This document shows positions 52,897 to 60,243 of a DNA stretch of 60,243 nucleotides, piece after piece (within the stretch, counting starts at the first letter, position 1; every line of letters starts with the position of its first letter). The DNA comes from Clostridia bacterium. Its GTDB lineage: Bacteria > Bacillota > Peptococcia > DRI-13 > SM3-B62. Position numbers and translations under genes: made by a program. Below the pieces are notes generated by a model. It was not told the origin of the DNA. It made no database searches and was given only the letters and a program-made list of their open reading frames with translations. The stretch covers positions 1 through 60,243 of the forward strand of contig JAHDSQ010000026.1 in NCBI GenBank assembly GCA_018432615.1, read 5' to 3'.

Positions 52897-52914
52897 TAAT
52901 ATAATCCGACATTA

Positions 52915-52924
52915 TTTTGCAAAA
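52915..52924. promoter_or_regulatory. Possible upstream activator site
   Basis: TTTTGCAAAA palindrome about 125 bases upstream of the sigma-54 promoter, a usual distance for an enhancer-binding protein. Only one copy was noticed, so this is tentative. Confidence 0.3.
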
Positions 52925-53036
52925 ATGAGAATTCGCTAAGGACTACTGTAACAATAAAATCATACTAGCACGCTTTTTCATTTATCAATTTTGAGAAGTC
53001 CGGATATTAAAAGTGGGTATCTACTACCTAATAAAG

Positions 53037-53053
53037 TTGGCACGAGACTTGCT
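53037..53053 (+). promoter_or_regulatory. Sigma-54 (-24/-12) promoter
   Basis: TTGGCACGAGACTTGCT matches the TGGCAC-N5-TTGCW consensus perfectly, with the invariant GG and GC correctly spaced. It lies 48 bases upstream of the transporter ATG and downstream of a gene for a sigma-54 activator. Confidence 0.93.
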
Positions 53054-53100
53054 TATATTTATAGTAACCGCGCGGAAAAACTTTTTAAGGAGGGATACAG

Positions 53101-54393
53101 ATGCTTGCTTTATTGGGTTTACTCACAATTCTGATATTGCTGATTTTAGTGATAACAAAAAAAGCCACGGTTCATTTTTGTTTAGTAGTTGTTCCTTTTG
53201 TCATTGCTTTGTTAGCAGGATTCAGTATTAGTGAAGTCTCCGAGTTCATGACCAAAGGTATTAGCAGTATTGCCAGTACCGGTATTATGTTGACTTTTGC
53301 AATACTATTCTTCGGAGTGATGTACGAAGCAGGGATGTTTGACCCGGTGATCAAGGGAGTTATTAAGGTTTCTGGCGGAGATCCGTTAAAACTGGCCGTA
53401 GGTACTGCCATTGTTGCAATATGTTCTCACATGGATGGTTCAGGAGCCACTACATTTCTGATTACCGTATCGGCGTTGCTTCCGATATATAACGCTTTGG
53501 GTATGAAACGGGTATACCTTGCAGCTATAGCAGGGCTTGGAGCCGGGGTTATGAACTTGATGCCTTGGGGCGGTCCTACCATAAGAGCGGCTACGGCGCT
53601 TAGCGTTGATGTTACAAGCCTCTATAACCCTATAATACCGGTGCAAGTTATCGGGATTATTTGGGTTTTGCTTGCTGCTGCTTATCTTGGGAACAAGGAA
53701 AGAAAAAGGCTCGGTATTATCATAGAGCCTAACTCCGGTCAGCAGGAAAGCGAGGAAGCAGGCGCAGAGGAAAACAGAGCTAAAAAGATGTTGCCGGTAA
53801 ATATTCTTTTAACTGTAGTAATTCTGTTTCTTATGATTAAAAAGGTTATTCCCCTTTCGGCAGCATTTATTCTCGGGCTTCCGATTGCTTTGTGGATAAA
53901 CTATCCTGATATCAAAACACATCAGTCCAAACTGGAAGCGCACGCTAAAGGAGCGGTATATACAGCTTCAGTTATTTTTGCAGCGGGTATATTTACCGGA
54001 ATATTGAAAAATTCAGGAATGATTGAGGCCATGACACAGGTTATGGTGGGGTTCCTGCCGCAAAGTATGGCAGCGTATTATGCTCCGATTATTGGCTTTT
54101 TCAGTATGCCTTTAAGCCTATTCTTCGATCCGGATTCTTTCTACTTTGGTGTTCTTCCTGTGCTTGGTGGTGCTGCCCAAGCCTTAGGTATTGAACAAAT
54201 AGAAATAGGCAGGGCTGCTATTTTGGGACAAATGACGACCGGTTTCCCGGCCAGCCCGTTAACCGGATCAACATGGCTTCTTTTGGGTTTAGCCGGGGTT
54301 GAATTAGGTGACTTGCAGAAGGTATTAATTCCGCTGGCGTGGGGAACAACCATAGTAATGGTCATTGCAGCGATGATTATCGGCGTAATATGA
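53101..54393 (+). CDS. CitMHS-type citrate/carboxylate transporter
   Basis: A 430-residue membrane protein with about twelve helices, related to CitMHS metal-citrate symporters of the ion transporter superfamily. Features are ILFFGVMYEAGMFDPVIKGVIK near residue 70, CSHMDGSGATTFLITVSALLPIY near 108, LMPWGGPTIRAATAL near 157 and FDPDSFYFGVLPVL near 342. The substrate is likely a tri- or dicarboxylate. AAGGAGG precedes the ATG. First gene after the sigma-54 promoter, followed after 28 bases by atuA-like genes, which suggests that the imported acid is processed by the AtuA module. Confidence 0.88.
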   Translation: MLALLGLLTILILLILVITKKATVHFCLVVVPFVIALLAGFSISEVSEFMTKGISSIASTGIMLTFAILFFGVMYEAGMFDPVIKGVIKVSGGDPLKLAVGTAIVAICSHMDGSGATTFLITVSALLPIYNALGMKRVYLAAIAGLGAGVMNLMPWGGPTIRAATALSVDVTSLYNPIIPVQVIGIIWVLLAAAYLGNKERKRLGIIIEPNSGQQESEEAGAEENRAKKMLPVNILLTVVILFLMIKKVIPLSAAFILGLPIALWINYPDIKTHQSKLEAHAKGAVYTASVIFAAGIFTGILKNSGMIEAMTQVMVGFLPQSMAAYYAPIIGFFSMPLSLFFDPDSFYFGVLPVLGGAAQALGIEQIEIGRAAILGQMTTGFPASPLTGSTWLLLGLAGVELGDLQKVLIPLAWGTTIVMVIAAMIIGVI

Positions 54394-54421
54394 ATTGATT
54401 TAACAACTGGGGGATTGTACT

Positions 54422-55765
54422 GTGAAAACGATAAGAATAGGTTCTGGTGCAGGTTATGCAGGTGACCGGATTGACCCTGCGGTTGATCTTGTAGAACATG
54501 GAAACATCAAATACATTTGTTTCGAAGCTTTAGCAGAGCGTACTATAGCCATTGCTTTATTGCAAAAACAACAGAATCCTAAAAAGGGATATGGACAGTT
54601 TCTGGAAGAAAGGATGGAGGCGATACTTCCCTATTGTGCCGAAAAAGGAGTAGTAATGATCTCAAACCTAGGCGCCGCTAATCCAGTTGCTGCCCTTAAA
54701 AAAACCGTTTCAATCGCCAACGAAAAGGGTATAAAACATTTGAAGATAGGTGCTGTAGTTGGTGATGATGTTTTGGAGTATCTTAAGGATTCTGAAAATA
54801 TTGTCTGGGAAACCGGTGAACCTGTTAAAGAATTAAAAGAAAAGCTGATTTCTGCTAATGCATATCTAGGTGTTGAGGCTATTCTACCTGCGTTAAGACA
54901 AGATTGTAATGTAATAATAACCGGAAGGGTTGCCGATCCTTCATTGTTCTTGGCACCTATGGTGCATGAATTTGGTTGGGACATTAATGATTGGCATCGT
55001 CTGGGAGCAGGTACAGCTATCGGCCATTTGCTTGAATGTTCAGCTCAGGTTACCGGAGGTTATTTTGCCAGCCCGGGGTTAAAGGATGTTCCCGATCTTT
55101 TGAATGTTGGTTTCCCAATAGCTGAAGTTGATGAAGAGGGTACAGCAGTGATTACGAAGCTGGCGCAGGCTGGCGGCATGGTAACCAAGAGGACCTGCAA
55201 AGAACAATTGTTTTATGAAATACATGACCCCAGTAATTATCTTACTCCCGATGTAACAGCTGATTTCTCTGAAATCAGCCTGCTCCAGGAAGCAAAAGAC
55301 AGGGTCAGGGTATTGAAGGCAACAGGAAGACAAAGACCTGATGACCTCAAGGTTTCCCTCGGGGTAAAGGAAGGATTTATTGGAGAGGGAGAGATTTCTT
55401 TTGCAGGTTATGGCGCTTTGGAACGAGCCAAAATGAGCAGGGAAATTGTCAAGGAACGCATAAAGAAGATGGGTGTGAAAACAAACGATTACAGAGCAGA
55501 AATAATTGGATATAATTCACTTCTAGGAGGTATTACAGAAATAGATGGTATAGAGCCCCTTGATGTAAGGTTACGTGTTGCTGCTAAGGTTGATACCAAA
55601 CGAGACGCAGAACGCATAGGTGAGGAAGTAGAAAACCTATACCTTAATGGTCCGGCTGGTCCGGGCGGTGCACGTAAATACGTTCGTCCGTTAATTGCAG
55701 CATATTCTACAACTATACCAAGGAAGCAGATTAAACTTGATGTAATTATTAAAGAGGTGGTGTGA
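54422..55765 (+). CDS. AtuA-family protein (DUF1446), second copy
   Basis: A 447-residue protein closest to canonical AtuA of the acyclic terpene/citronellol pathway: GSGAGYAGDRIDPAVDLVEHGNIKYICFEALAERTIAIA at the start (about 6-44), MISNLGAANPVAALKKTV near 78, IITGRVADPSLFLAP near 165 and NLYLNGPAGPGGARKYVRPL near 403. Biochemical function is not established for the family. It begins with GTG and lies between the CitMHS-type transporter and the small AtuA-partner gene, all behind the sigma-54 promoter. Although in the same family as the protein at 22.3 kb, its N-terminal motifs are of a different subtype. Confidence 0.9.
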   Translation: MKTIRIGSGAGYAGDRIDPAVDLVEHGNIKYICFEALAERTIAIALLQKQQNPKKGYGQFLEERMEAILPYCAEKGVVMISNLGAANPVAALKKTVSIANEKGIKHLKIGAVVGDDVLEYLKDSENIVWETGEPVKELKEKLISANAYLGVEAILPALRQDCNVIITGRVADPSLFLAPMVHEFGWDINDWHRLGAGTAIGHLLECSAQVTGGYFASPGLKDVPDLLNVGFPIAEVDEEGTAVITKLAQAGGMVTKRTCKEQLFYEIHDPSNYLTPDVTADFSEISLLQEAKDRVRVLKATGRQRPDDLKVSLGVKEGFIGEGEISFAGYGALERAKMSREIVKERIKKMGVKTNDYRAEIIGYNSLLGGITEIDGIEPLDVRLRVAAKVDTKRDAERIGEEVENLYLNGPAGPGGARKYVRPLIAAYSTTIPRKQIKLDVIIKEVV

Positions 55766-55767
55766 TT

Positions 55768-56088
55768 ATGACAAGAAAAATTAAGCTTTACCACCTTGCT
55801 CATTCACGTGCCGGAGATAAGGGGGAAGTTACAAATATCTCTTTATTTCCTTACGATGAAAGCAACTATGAGATACTTAAAGCGAAAGTAACTGCCGATG
55901 TGGTCAAGAAACACTTTCAGGGCCATGTCCGAGGGGATGTAGTTCGTTATGAGGTTCCGAGCTTACACGGATTCAACTTTGTAATGTATGGAACACGCCC
56001 GGGCGGTGTGGCAGCAGCCCTTGATTTAGATTCACATGGAAAGGGATTGTGTTTTGGATTATTGGAATTAGAGATTGATATGCCATAA
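55768..56088 (+). CDS. AtuA-associated small domain protein
   Basis: A 106-residue protein matching the AtuA C-terminal-like domain that is fused to AtuA in some bacteria and separate here. Typical patterns are LYHLAHSRAGDKGEVTNISLFPYD at the start, GDVVRYEVPSLHGFNFVM near 63 and ALDLDSHGKGLCFGLLELEI at the end. Probably the second subunit of the AtuA complex, in the position DUF4387 takes in the other module. ATG 55768 is preceded by GAGGTGG and lies two bases after the AtuA stop. A bidirectional terminator follows. Confidence 0.87.
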   Translation: MTRKIKLYHLAHSRAGDKGEVTNISLFPYDESNYEILKAKVTADVVKKHFQGHVRGDVVRYEVPSLHGFNFVMYGTRPGGVAAALDLDSHGKGLCFGLLELEIDMP

Positions 56089-56104
56089 CTGTTTTCAATT
56101 AAAA

Positions 56105-56151
56105 AGAAAGAGGGTATACCAAACATAGCATTGTTTGGTATACCCTCTTTT
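56105..56151. terminator. Bidirectional terminator
   Basis: A long stem (AAGAGGGTATACCAAACA with TGTTTGGTATACCCTCTT) flanked by A and T tracts between the convergent AtuA-partner and PBP genes. Confidence 0.92.
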
Positions 56152-56172
56152 ACACAATCAGTGTAGAAAGAT

Positions 56173-59022
56173 TTACGGTATAAAGATCTCGATTTGATTG
56201 GAGGGAGGGCTGGTTGCACCGGTTCTGCTGTTGACGGCTATGACACGATAGTAGTAAGAGGTGTTTCTGGAAAGGTTGTTGTCCGTGTACTTATTATTGT
56301 TGACAGGATTAGAGGTTATCCTGTGTTCTGCGGTCAAAGGGAAGTTCGATGCGGTGCTGCGATAAACATGGTATTGAACCGGAGTATCCATTTGCGGCTT
56401 TGTCCAGGAAAGATTTGCGCTTGCCTTGTTGCCTCTGACCTGTCCTCTGCCGCTGAGGTACGGTGCAGCTGTATTTTCATTGGTGTCAACGTTATCATTG
56501 ATACCGTTATTATTATCGATAAAATTGGCGGTACCGGTGGCAACGGATATCTCATTGGAAGGAAGGGTTTGAATGATTTCCGTGCCTTCAGGTTGAATTT
56601 GGACGGCCACAACGTAATAGTAGCGAATATTTTTTTCTACGTTGCTGTCGGTCCAGGTTGAAATATTCCCGGTCAGTTTTGCTACTTGGTACTCTTCCGA
56701 ACGTGGCACATTAGGTTCTGTCGAACGATAGATGACATATGGGGTATTGTCGGTAGCTCCCGGATAGTGCCAGTTAAGGCGTATACCGGCTAGTTCATCT
56801 TCTCTTCCAAGGAGTGGAACCCCACTTAGATTAAAGGAAATCGTACTTGATCTATGGAGGGTGCAAAATTCAGTGGGAGGCTCTAAGTCAACATCTTGAG
56901 GCGGCACATTTCCCGTCCAGGGCACGGGACGCTTAAGAAATGTACCGGTAACCGATACCGGGCAAGATGATGTAAGAAGCTGGCCTGTATCAGCACAAAC
57001 CGGCATTTGAATCCAGACATCCGATATTTCTGTCGGTACGTATTCTTGGTTAAATTTTTCCGTTACTACAAAATCGGGAGGTGTGAGGTTGGAAGGGAGC
57101 AGTCCCGATTTATAGTCAACAGGGATGGTTACTATACCGCTGGGAGCTTTGAAGCTTGAAACGGGAAGATCTCGGTGCGCCACAGTCATAACCTGCTTCC
57201 AAATTGGAGCGCCGTAACCACCGCCGAAAACATTCGTCATTGATTCCTTTTGATCGAAGCCAAGCCATACCGCACCGACCAGGTCTGTGGTATATCCCAT
57301 AAACCAAGCATCGACATCAAAGGAAGTTGTCCCTGTTTTACCGGCGACAGGTCTGTCCATACGAGCTGCTGTACCGGTTCCTTGATTTACAACAGTTTGC
57401 ATCATGTCTGTCATGAGATAAGCAGTTTGAGGTGACATAACCTTTGCTTCGAAGGGTTGATGCTCATAAATGACATTTCCGTTATTATCTTCTATTTTTC
57501 TGATAGCGTGGGGTTTGACATAGACGCCTTGATTGGCAAAACAACCGTAGGCCGCTGCCATTTCTAAGGGCGAAACCCCTTTGGTCAAACCACCAAGGGC
57601 CAGCGAAAGGCCAAGGTCATTGTGGCTGCCGGCGTCAACCAAAGTGGTGATACCAAGATTTTTCGCGAATTGAAAACCTTCGTTAATACCTATTTTGTCC
57701 AACATTTTTACAGCTACGGTATTGATGGAATACTGCACTCCGGTTCGCATGCTAATCAAGCCCCGGTACTTATTGTCGTAGTTAACGAATGTTTTAGGAC
57801 CGGAAAAGGTTTGATATTCCTGAAGACAATCGTCCAGGACGGTAGCCGGACCGTACCCGAGCTCTAGTGCCGGACCGTAGACTGCAATGGGTTTGAAAGC
57901 AGAGCCGGGTTGTCTTGTTGCGCTTACAGCCCTATTGAACTGACGTTCACCTTGCTGTTGTCTGCCGCCAATCAAAGAGCGAATCTCTCCGTTATGAGGG
58001 TCAAGGATTACAAGAGCGGATTGCACTATTTTGTCGCCCTTATTTTTAGGGAAATTCTTATCATCGGCATATACTTCTTCAGCTTTTTTTTGGGCTGCGG
58101 TGTCCATGGTTGTGTAAAACTTGTATCCTGCGGTGTAAAGTATCCCAAGGTCATTTTCTTCAAGGTTTAGAATACTTCCCGCTTCTTCGATGATATGATC
58201 TATAAAGGATTGATAGGCGAAGGTGAAGGGAGTGAGGCCTGCCAATTCAAGTGGTTCTTGTTTGACTTTTTCCGCCTCTTCCTCTGTTATATAGTTCATT
58301 TTGACCATTTCGTTTAAGACAATAGCTTGCCGGGTTTTGGACTTTTCCAAATCGATATAGGGAGAATATCTACTGGGTGCATTGACGACTCCCGCCAATA
58401 ATGAGGCTTCCGCAAGGTTTAATTCTTTAGCATCCTTACCAAAATATATATCCGAGGCGGTTTGTAAACTCCAGGCACCATGACCGTAGTTAACGTTGTT
58501 TAAATAAGATGCAAGGATTTCTTCTTTTTCATATACTCTTTCGATTTCTAATGCTATGTATGCCTCCTGAATCTTGCGGCGCATTTTCTTTTCAAAGTTC
58601 TCAAGCACGGCATTTTTAACGAGTTGTTGGGTGATAGTGCTTGCGCCTTGGGAACCGTAGCCTTTAGTGACATTAGCGATAACGGCTCCTCCTAAACGAA
58701 TGGGGTCAACCCCGAAATGCTTGTAAAACCGCTGATCTTCTATGGCAATGATGGCTTGTTTCATTACCTCGGGGATTTCCTCGGGTGATAAAACGATGCG
58801 TTTTTTTGCCGCTCGCAATGAGGCGACTTCAACGTCGTCCTTATCATAAACAAAACTGGTCAATTCTCCGGTAATATTTTTAATATCGTATGCGGGCATA
58901 TTGCGGATAACGCCAACAACATAACCAACACCTGCGCCCATGATTATGAAAAATGCCAGGAGGGCAGCAAGTACTACGATTCTCGTATATCGTACCTTAA
59001 CCTTTGATCTTTTACGGGGCAT
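56173..59022 (-). CDS. Class A penicillin-binding protein with two fibronectin type III domains
   Basis: Bifunctional peptidoglycan glycosyltransferase/transpeptidase (PBP1A type), 949 residues. A basic N-terminus and one membrane helix (about 11-35) are followed by the GT51 domain (IEDQRFYKHFGVDPIR near 94 and GASTITQQLVKN near 122), then the transpeptidase with SAFK (catalytic serine near 377), SIN near 435 and KTGTT near 543. The C-terminal 220 residues hold two fibronectin type III-like repeats (SYYYRVIAV-type endings), a common addition in Clostridia that may bind the wall. GAAAGGAGG precedes the ATG. Confidence 0.94.
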   Translation of the reverse strand: MPRKRSKVKVRYTRIVVLAALLAFFIIMGAGVGYVVGVIRNMPAYDIKNITGELTSFVYDKDDVEVASLRAAKKRIVLSPEEIPEVMKQAIIAIEDQRFYKHFGVDPIRLGGAVIANVTKGYGSQGASTITQQLVKNAVLENFEKKMRRKIQEAYIALEIERVYEKEEILASYLNNVNYGHGAWSLQTASDIYFGKDAKELNLAEASLLAGVVNAPSRYSPYIDLEKSKTRQAIVLNEMVKMNYITEEEAEKVKQEPLELAGLTPFTFAYQSFIDHIIEEAGSILNLEENDLGILYTAGYKFYTTMDTAAQKKAEEVYADDKNFPKNKGDKIVQSALVILDPHNGEIRSLIGGRQQQGERQFNRAVSATRQPGSAFKPIAVYGPALELGYGPATVLDDCLQEYQTFSGPKTFVNYDNKYRGLISMRTGVQYSINTVAVKMLDKIGINEGFQFAKNLGITTLVDAGSHNDLGLSLALGGLTKGVSPLEMAAAYGCFANQGVYVKPHAIRKIEDNNGNVIYEHQPFEAKVMSPQTAYLMTDMMQTVVNQGTGTAARMDRPVAGKTGTTSFDVDAWFMGYTTDLVGAVWLGFDQKESMTNVFGGGYGAPIWKQVMTVAHRDLPVSSFKAPSGIVTIPVDYKSGLLPSNLTPPDFVVTEKFNQEYVPTEISDVWIQMPVCADTGQLLTSSCPVSVTGTFLKRPVPWTGNVPPQDVDLEPPTEFCTLHRSSTISFNLSGVPLLGREDELAGIRLNWHYPGATDNTPYVIYRSTEPNVPRSEEYQVAKLTGNISTWTDSNVEKNIRYYYVVAVQIQPEGTEIIQTLPSNEISVATGTANFIDNNNGINDNVDTNENTAAPYLSGRGQVRGNKASANLSWTKPQMDTPVQYHVYRSTASNFPLTAEHRITSNPVNNNKYTDNNLSRNTSYYYRVIAVNSRTGATSPPSNQIEIFIP

Positions 59023-59146
59023 AAAAAAGACCTCCTTTCCCTGCTTGCATTATTATAGCATAATCGTCAAGTATTTTTTATCTTTTTACGCTTATATGTG
59101 CCTTACAATAGCTGCCAATAGTTGAAGCATTTAAGATGAATAGTTA

Positions 59147-59174
59147 TCAATATTAAACGATTCTTTCATATAAT
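59147..59174 (+). promoter_or_regulatory. Possible sigma-E (sporulation) promoter of yunB
   Basis: TCAATATT (59147-59154) and CATATAAT (59167-59174) resemble the mother-cell sigma-E -35 and -10 boxes, but the 12-base spacer is somewhat short. A yunB homologue is sigma-E dependent in Bacillus. Confidence 0.35.
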
Positions 59175-59210
59175 ATTAGAATAACAGCTTCCTTTTACGG
59201 GGTGAAGCTC

Positions 59211-59888
59211 GTGGCGCGTTGGTATAGATCAAGATACGGATTAAAACGCCGGGCTCGTTTAATGTGGATTCCAAAAACAGGCATGATCATAACACTAATA
59301 TTTTTGCTTTTTTTACTGCTTTTTAGTATAGTCGAAAGAAATTTAAAACCAACGATCATGCAAATAGCGGAATCCCGTGCTCATTTAATTGCCACGGAGA
59401 CGATACATAATGTGTTATATGGGGAGGTTCTGGCTAACATAAACTATGATGAGCTGGTAAGCGTACATAAAGATTCACAACAAAGGATTACAATGATGCA
59501 GGCTAATACTATTAAAATAAGCCGTATTGTTTCACAGGCCAACCTGGCAATCAAGGAGTCTTTAAAAAACCTTAACGATGAGGTAATAGAAATACCGTTA
59601 GGACAGACCTTAGGAAGTCAATTGCTTGCCAACTACGGACCGAAAATCAAGGTGAAGGTTGTACCTATGGGAACCGTTAATGTTGGTTTTTTGGACGAAT
59701 TCCAACAGGCCGGTATCAACCAGGTGCGCCATATTTTATATTTAGACATTAAGACAACGGTGCAGATTGTGATTCCGCTGGCAAGACAAGGGGTTACAGT
59801 CGAAAACCAAATACCGATCGCTGAAACTGTTATCGTCGGAGAGGTGCCGGACACGTTTTTGGGAATAAATCAAGATGGCTTTAAGTAG
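59211..59888 (+). CDS. yunB: Sporulation protein YunB-like
   Basis: A 225-residue membrane-anchored sporulation protein. A basic N-terminus (RSRYGLKRRARL) and one membrane helix (about 24-42) are followed by an extracytoplasmic alpha/beta domain with ESRAHLIATETIHNVL, IPLGQTLGSQLLANYGPKIKVKVVPMG near 140 and the ending AETVIVGEVPDTFLGI, all standard for YunB. GTG 59211 is best placed after the GGGGTGA site; an earlier GTG at 59202 overlaps it. It is the last protein gene before the rRNA operon. Confidence 0.9.
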   Translation: MARWYRSRYGLKRRARLMWIPKTGMIITLIFLLFLLLFSIVERNLKPTIMQIAESRAHLIATETIHNVLYGEVLANINYDELVSVHKDSQQRITMMQANTIKISRIVSQANLAIKESLKNLNDEVIEIPLGQTLGSQLLANYGPKIKVKVVPMGTVNVGFLDEFQQAGINQVRHILYLDIKTTVQIVIPLARQGVTVENQIPIAETVIVGEVPDTFLGINQDGFK

Positions 59889-59959
59889 TGCTTTTAATGA
59901 AGAGAAAAATTCACTAACCGATATCAAGCAAGAAATATTAAAATTGTGGATATTGAGCG

Positions 59960-59988
59960 TTGACACACAAAAAGTGATGTGATACTAT
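59960..59988 (+). promoter_or_regulatory. rRNA operon promoter P1
   Basis: Perfect TTGACA (59960-59965) and TACTAT (59983-59988) with 17-base spacing. Confidence 0.85.
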
Positions 59989-60075
59989 ATAAAAGTCGCT
60001 GCGGCGGCGAAAAGAAGAGCCACAAGGGCCGAAGCAGGTCGAGAGGGAAAGGGAATAAATACCAAAAAGAACCTG

Positions 60076-60105
60076 TTGACTGAAAGCGGATGTATGTGGT
60101 AAAAT
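60076..60105 (+). promoter_or_regulatory. rRNA operon promoter P2
   Basis: TTGACT (60076-60081) and TAAAAT (60100-60105) with 18-base spacing, 116 bases after P1. Tandem promoters are typical of rRNA operons. Confidence 0.85.
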
Positions 60106-60243
60106 GAAACTCCTGCCCGATGAGGGAAGGAAAAAACGGACCTTGAAAACTGAACAGTTGAGAGCGAGCTCAAGTCAAGAAAGGGATGCGAAAGCATCCG
60201 CAAAGATTGAGTTAAAAAAGTAATTAATTTATGAGCTAAATCA
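60106..60243 (+). other. rRNA operon leader (16S gene lies beyond the window)
   Basis: The leader contains ACCTTGAAAACTGAACA (about 60140), a sequence commonly found in front of Firmicute 16S genes, and a GGATGC-gaaa-GCATCC hairpin. The window ends before mature 16S rRNA. Confidence 0.85.

Noticed and set aside
1-60243. CRISPR array or phage region
   Set aside because: No regularly spaced repeats, cas genes, integrase, terminase or structural phage genes are visible.

Overview
The window looks like the chromosome of an anaerobic, endospore-forming, low-to-moderate GC Gram-positive bacterium (class Clostridia, Peptococcaceae/Desulfitobacteriaceae-like). This rests on four T-box leaders, a TPP riboswitch, sporulation genes (YtxC, YunB, CotF-type coat proteins), DegV, MutS2, an NAD-linked [FeFe] hydrogenase and a typical Firmicute thrS / infC-rpmI-rplT / pheST order. 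The species cannot be named from the sequence alone. The right edge stops in the leader of an rRNA operon, just before 16S. I see no transposase, integrase, phage gene or CRISPR array.

Layout. 0.2-6.2 kb (minus): an unknown membrane protein coupled to an Aquifex-type aconitase; an alanine-specifier T-box driving an Lrp-family regulator plus an aminotransferase; a DapL-like aminotransferase. 6.3-9.0 kb (plus): a solitary peptide-binding lipoprotein and an AzlCD amino-acid exporter. 9.0-13.6 kb (minus): a membrane diguanylate cyclase, a TauE-type permease, and aroF-pheA under a phenylalanine T-box. 13.7-17.7 kb (plus): a three-gene NADH-dependent [FeFe] hydrogenase, followed by a 1,002-bp cassette with two unknown genes, bounded by two copies of the hydrogenase gene 3' end. 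18.8 kb: an M20 peptidase.

20.0-27.6 kb (minus): the most unusual region, a probable nine-gene operon. It encodes a GntR/FCD repressor, a TRAP transporter (P, Q, M), an AtuA-like DUF1446 protein, a DUF4387 protein, a VOC epimerase and a two-subunit class I hydratase. Palindromes of the form ATTGTATACAAT lie in front of gntR, and an identical 12-mer covers the -10 box of the distant aconitase gene. This suggests one carboxylate-catabolic regulon. 27.9-30.9 kb (plus): a TPP riboswitch and a thiamine-precursor uptake operon. 31.0-32.7 kb: DegV, a tRNA-Val, an aberrant tRNA-His-like gene and a candidate small RNA.

32.8-36.0 kb (plus): a DUF4870 protein, two spore-coat proteins, YtxC, a DUF445 protein and a small HTH protein. 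36.0-50.7 kb: housekeeping genes: thrS (Thr T-box), infC (AUU start, L20-type leader), rpmI, rplT, an rRNA methyltransferase, pheS-pheT (Phe T-box), zapA, a NIF3-like gene, a U32 protein, mutS2 and tpiA. 51.5-56.1 kb: a PAS/sigma-54 activator, a consensus -24/-12 promoter, a CitMHS-type transporter and a second, different AtuA module. 56.2-59.0 kb (minus): a class A PBP with fibronectin domains. 59.2 kb: YunB. After it come tandem rRNA promoters.

The window thus holds two independently regulated AtuA/DUF1446 modules, each tied to a carboxylate importer. I consider these the best candidates for an undescribed pathway.
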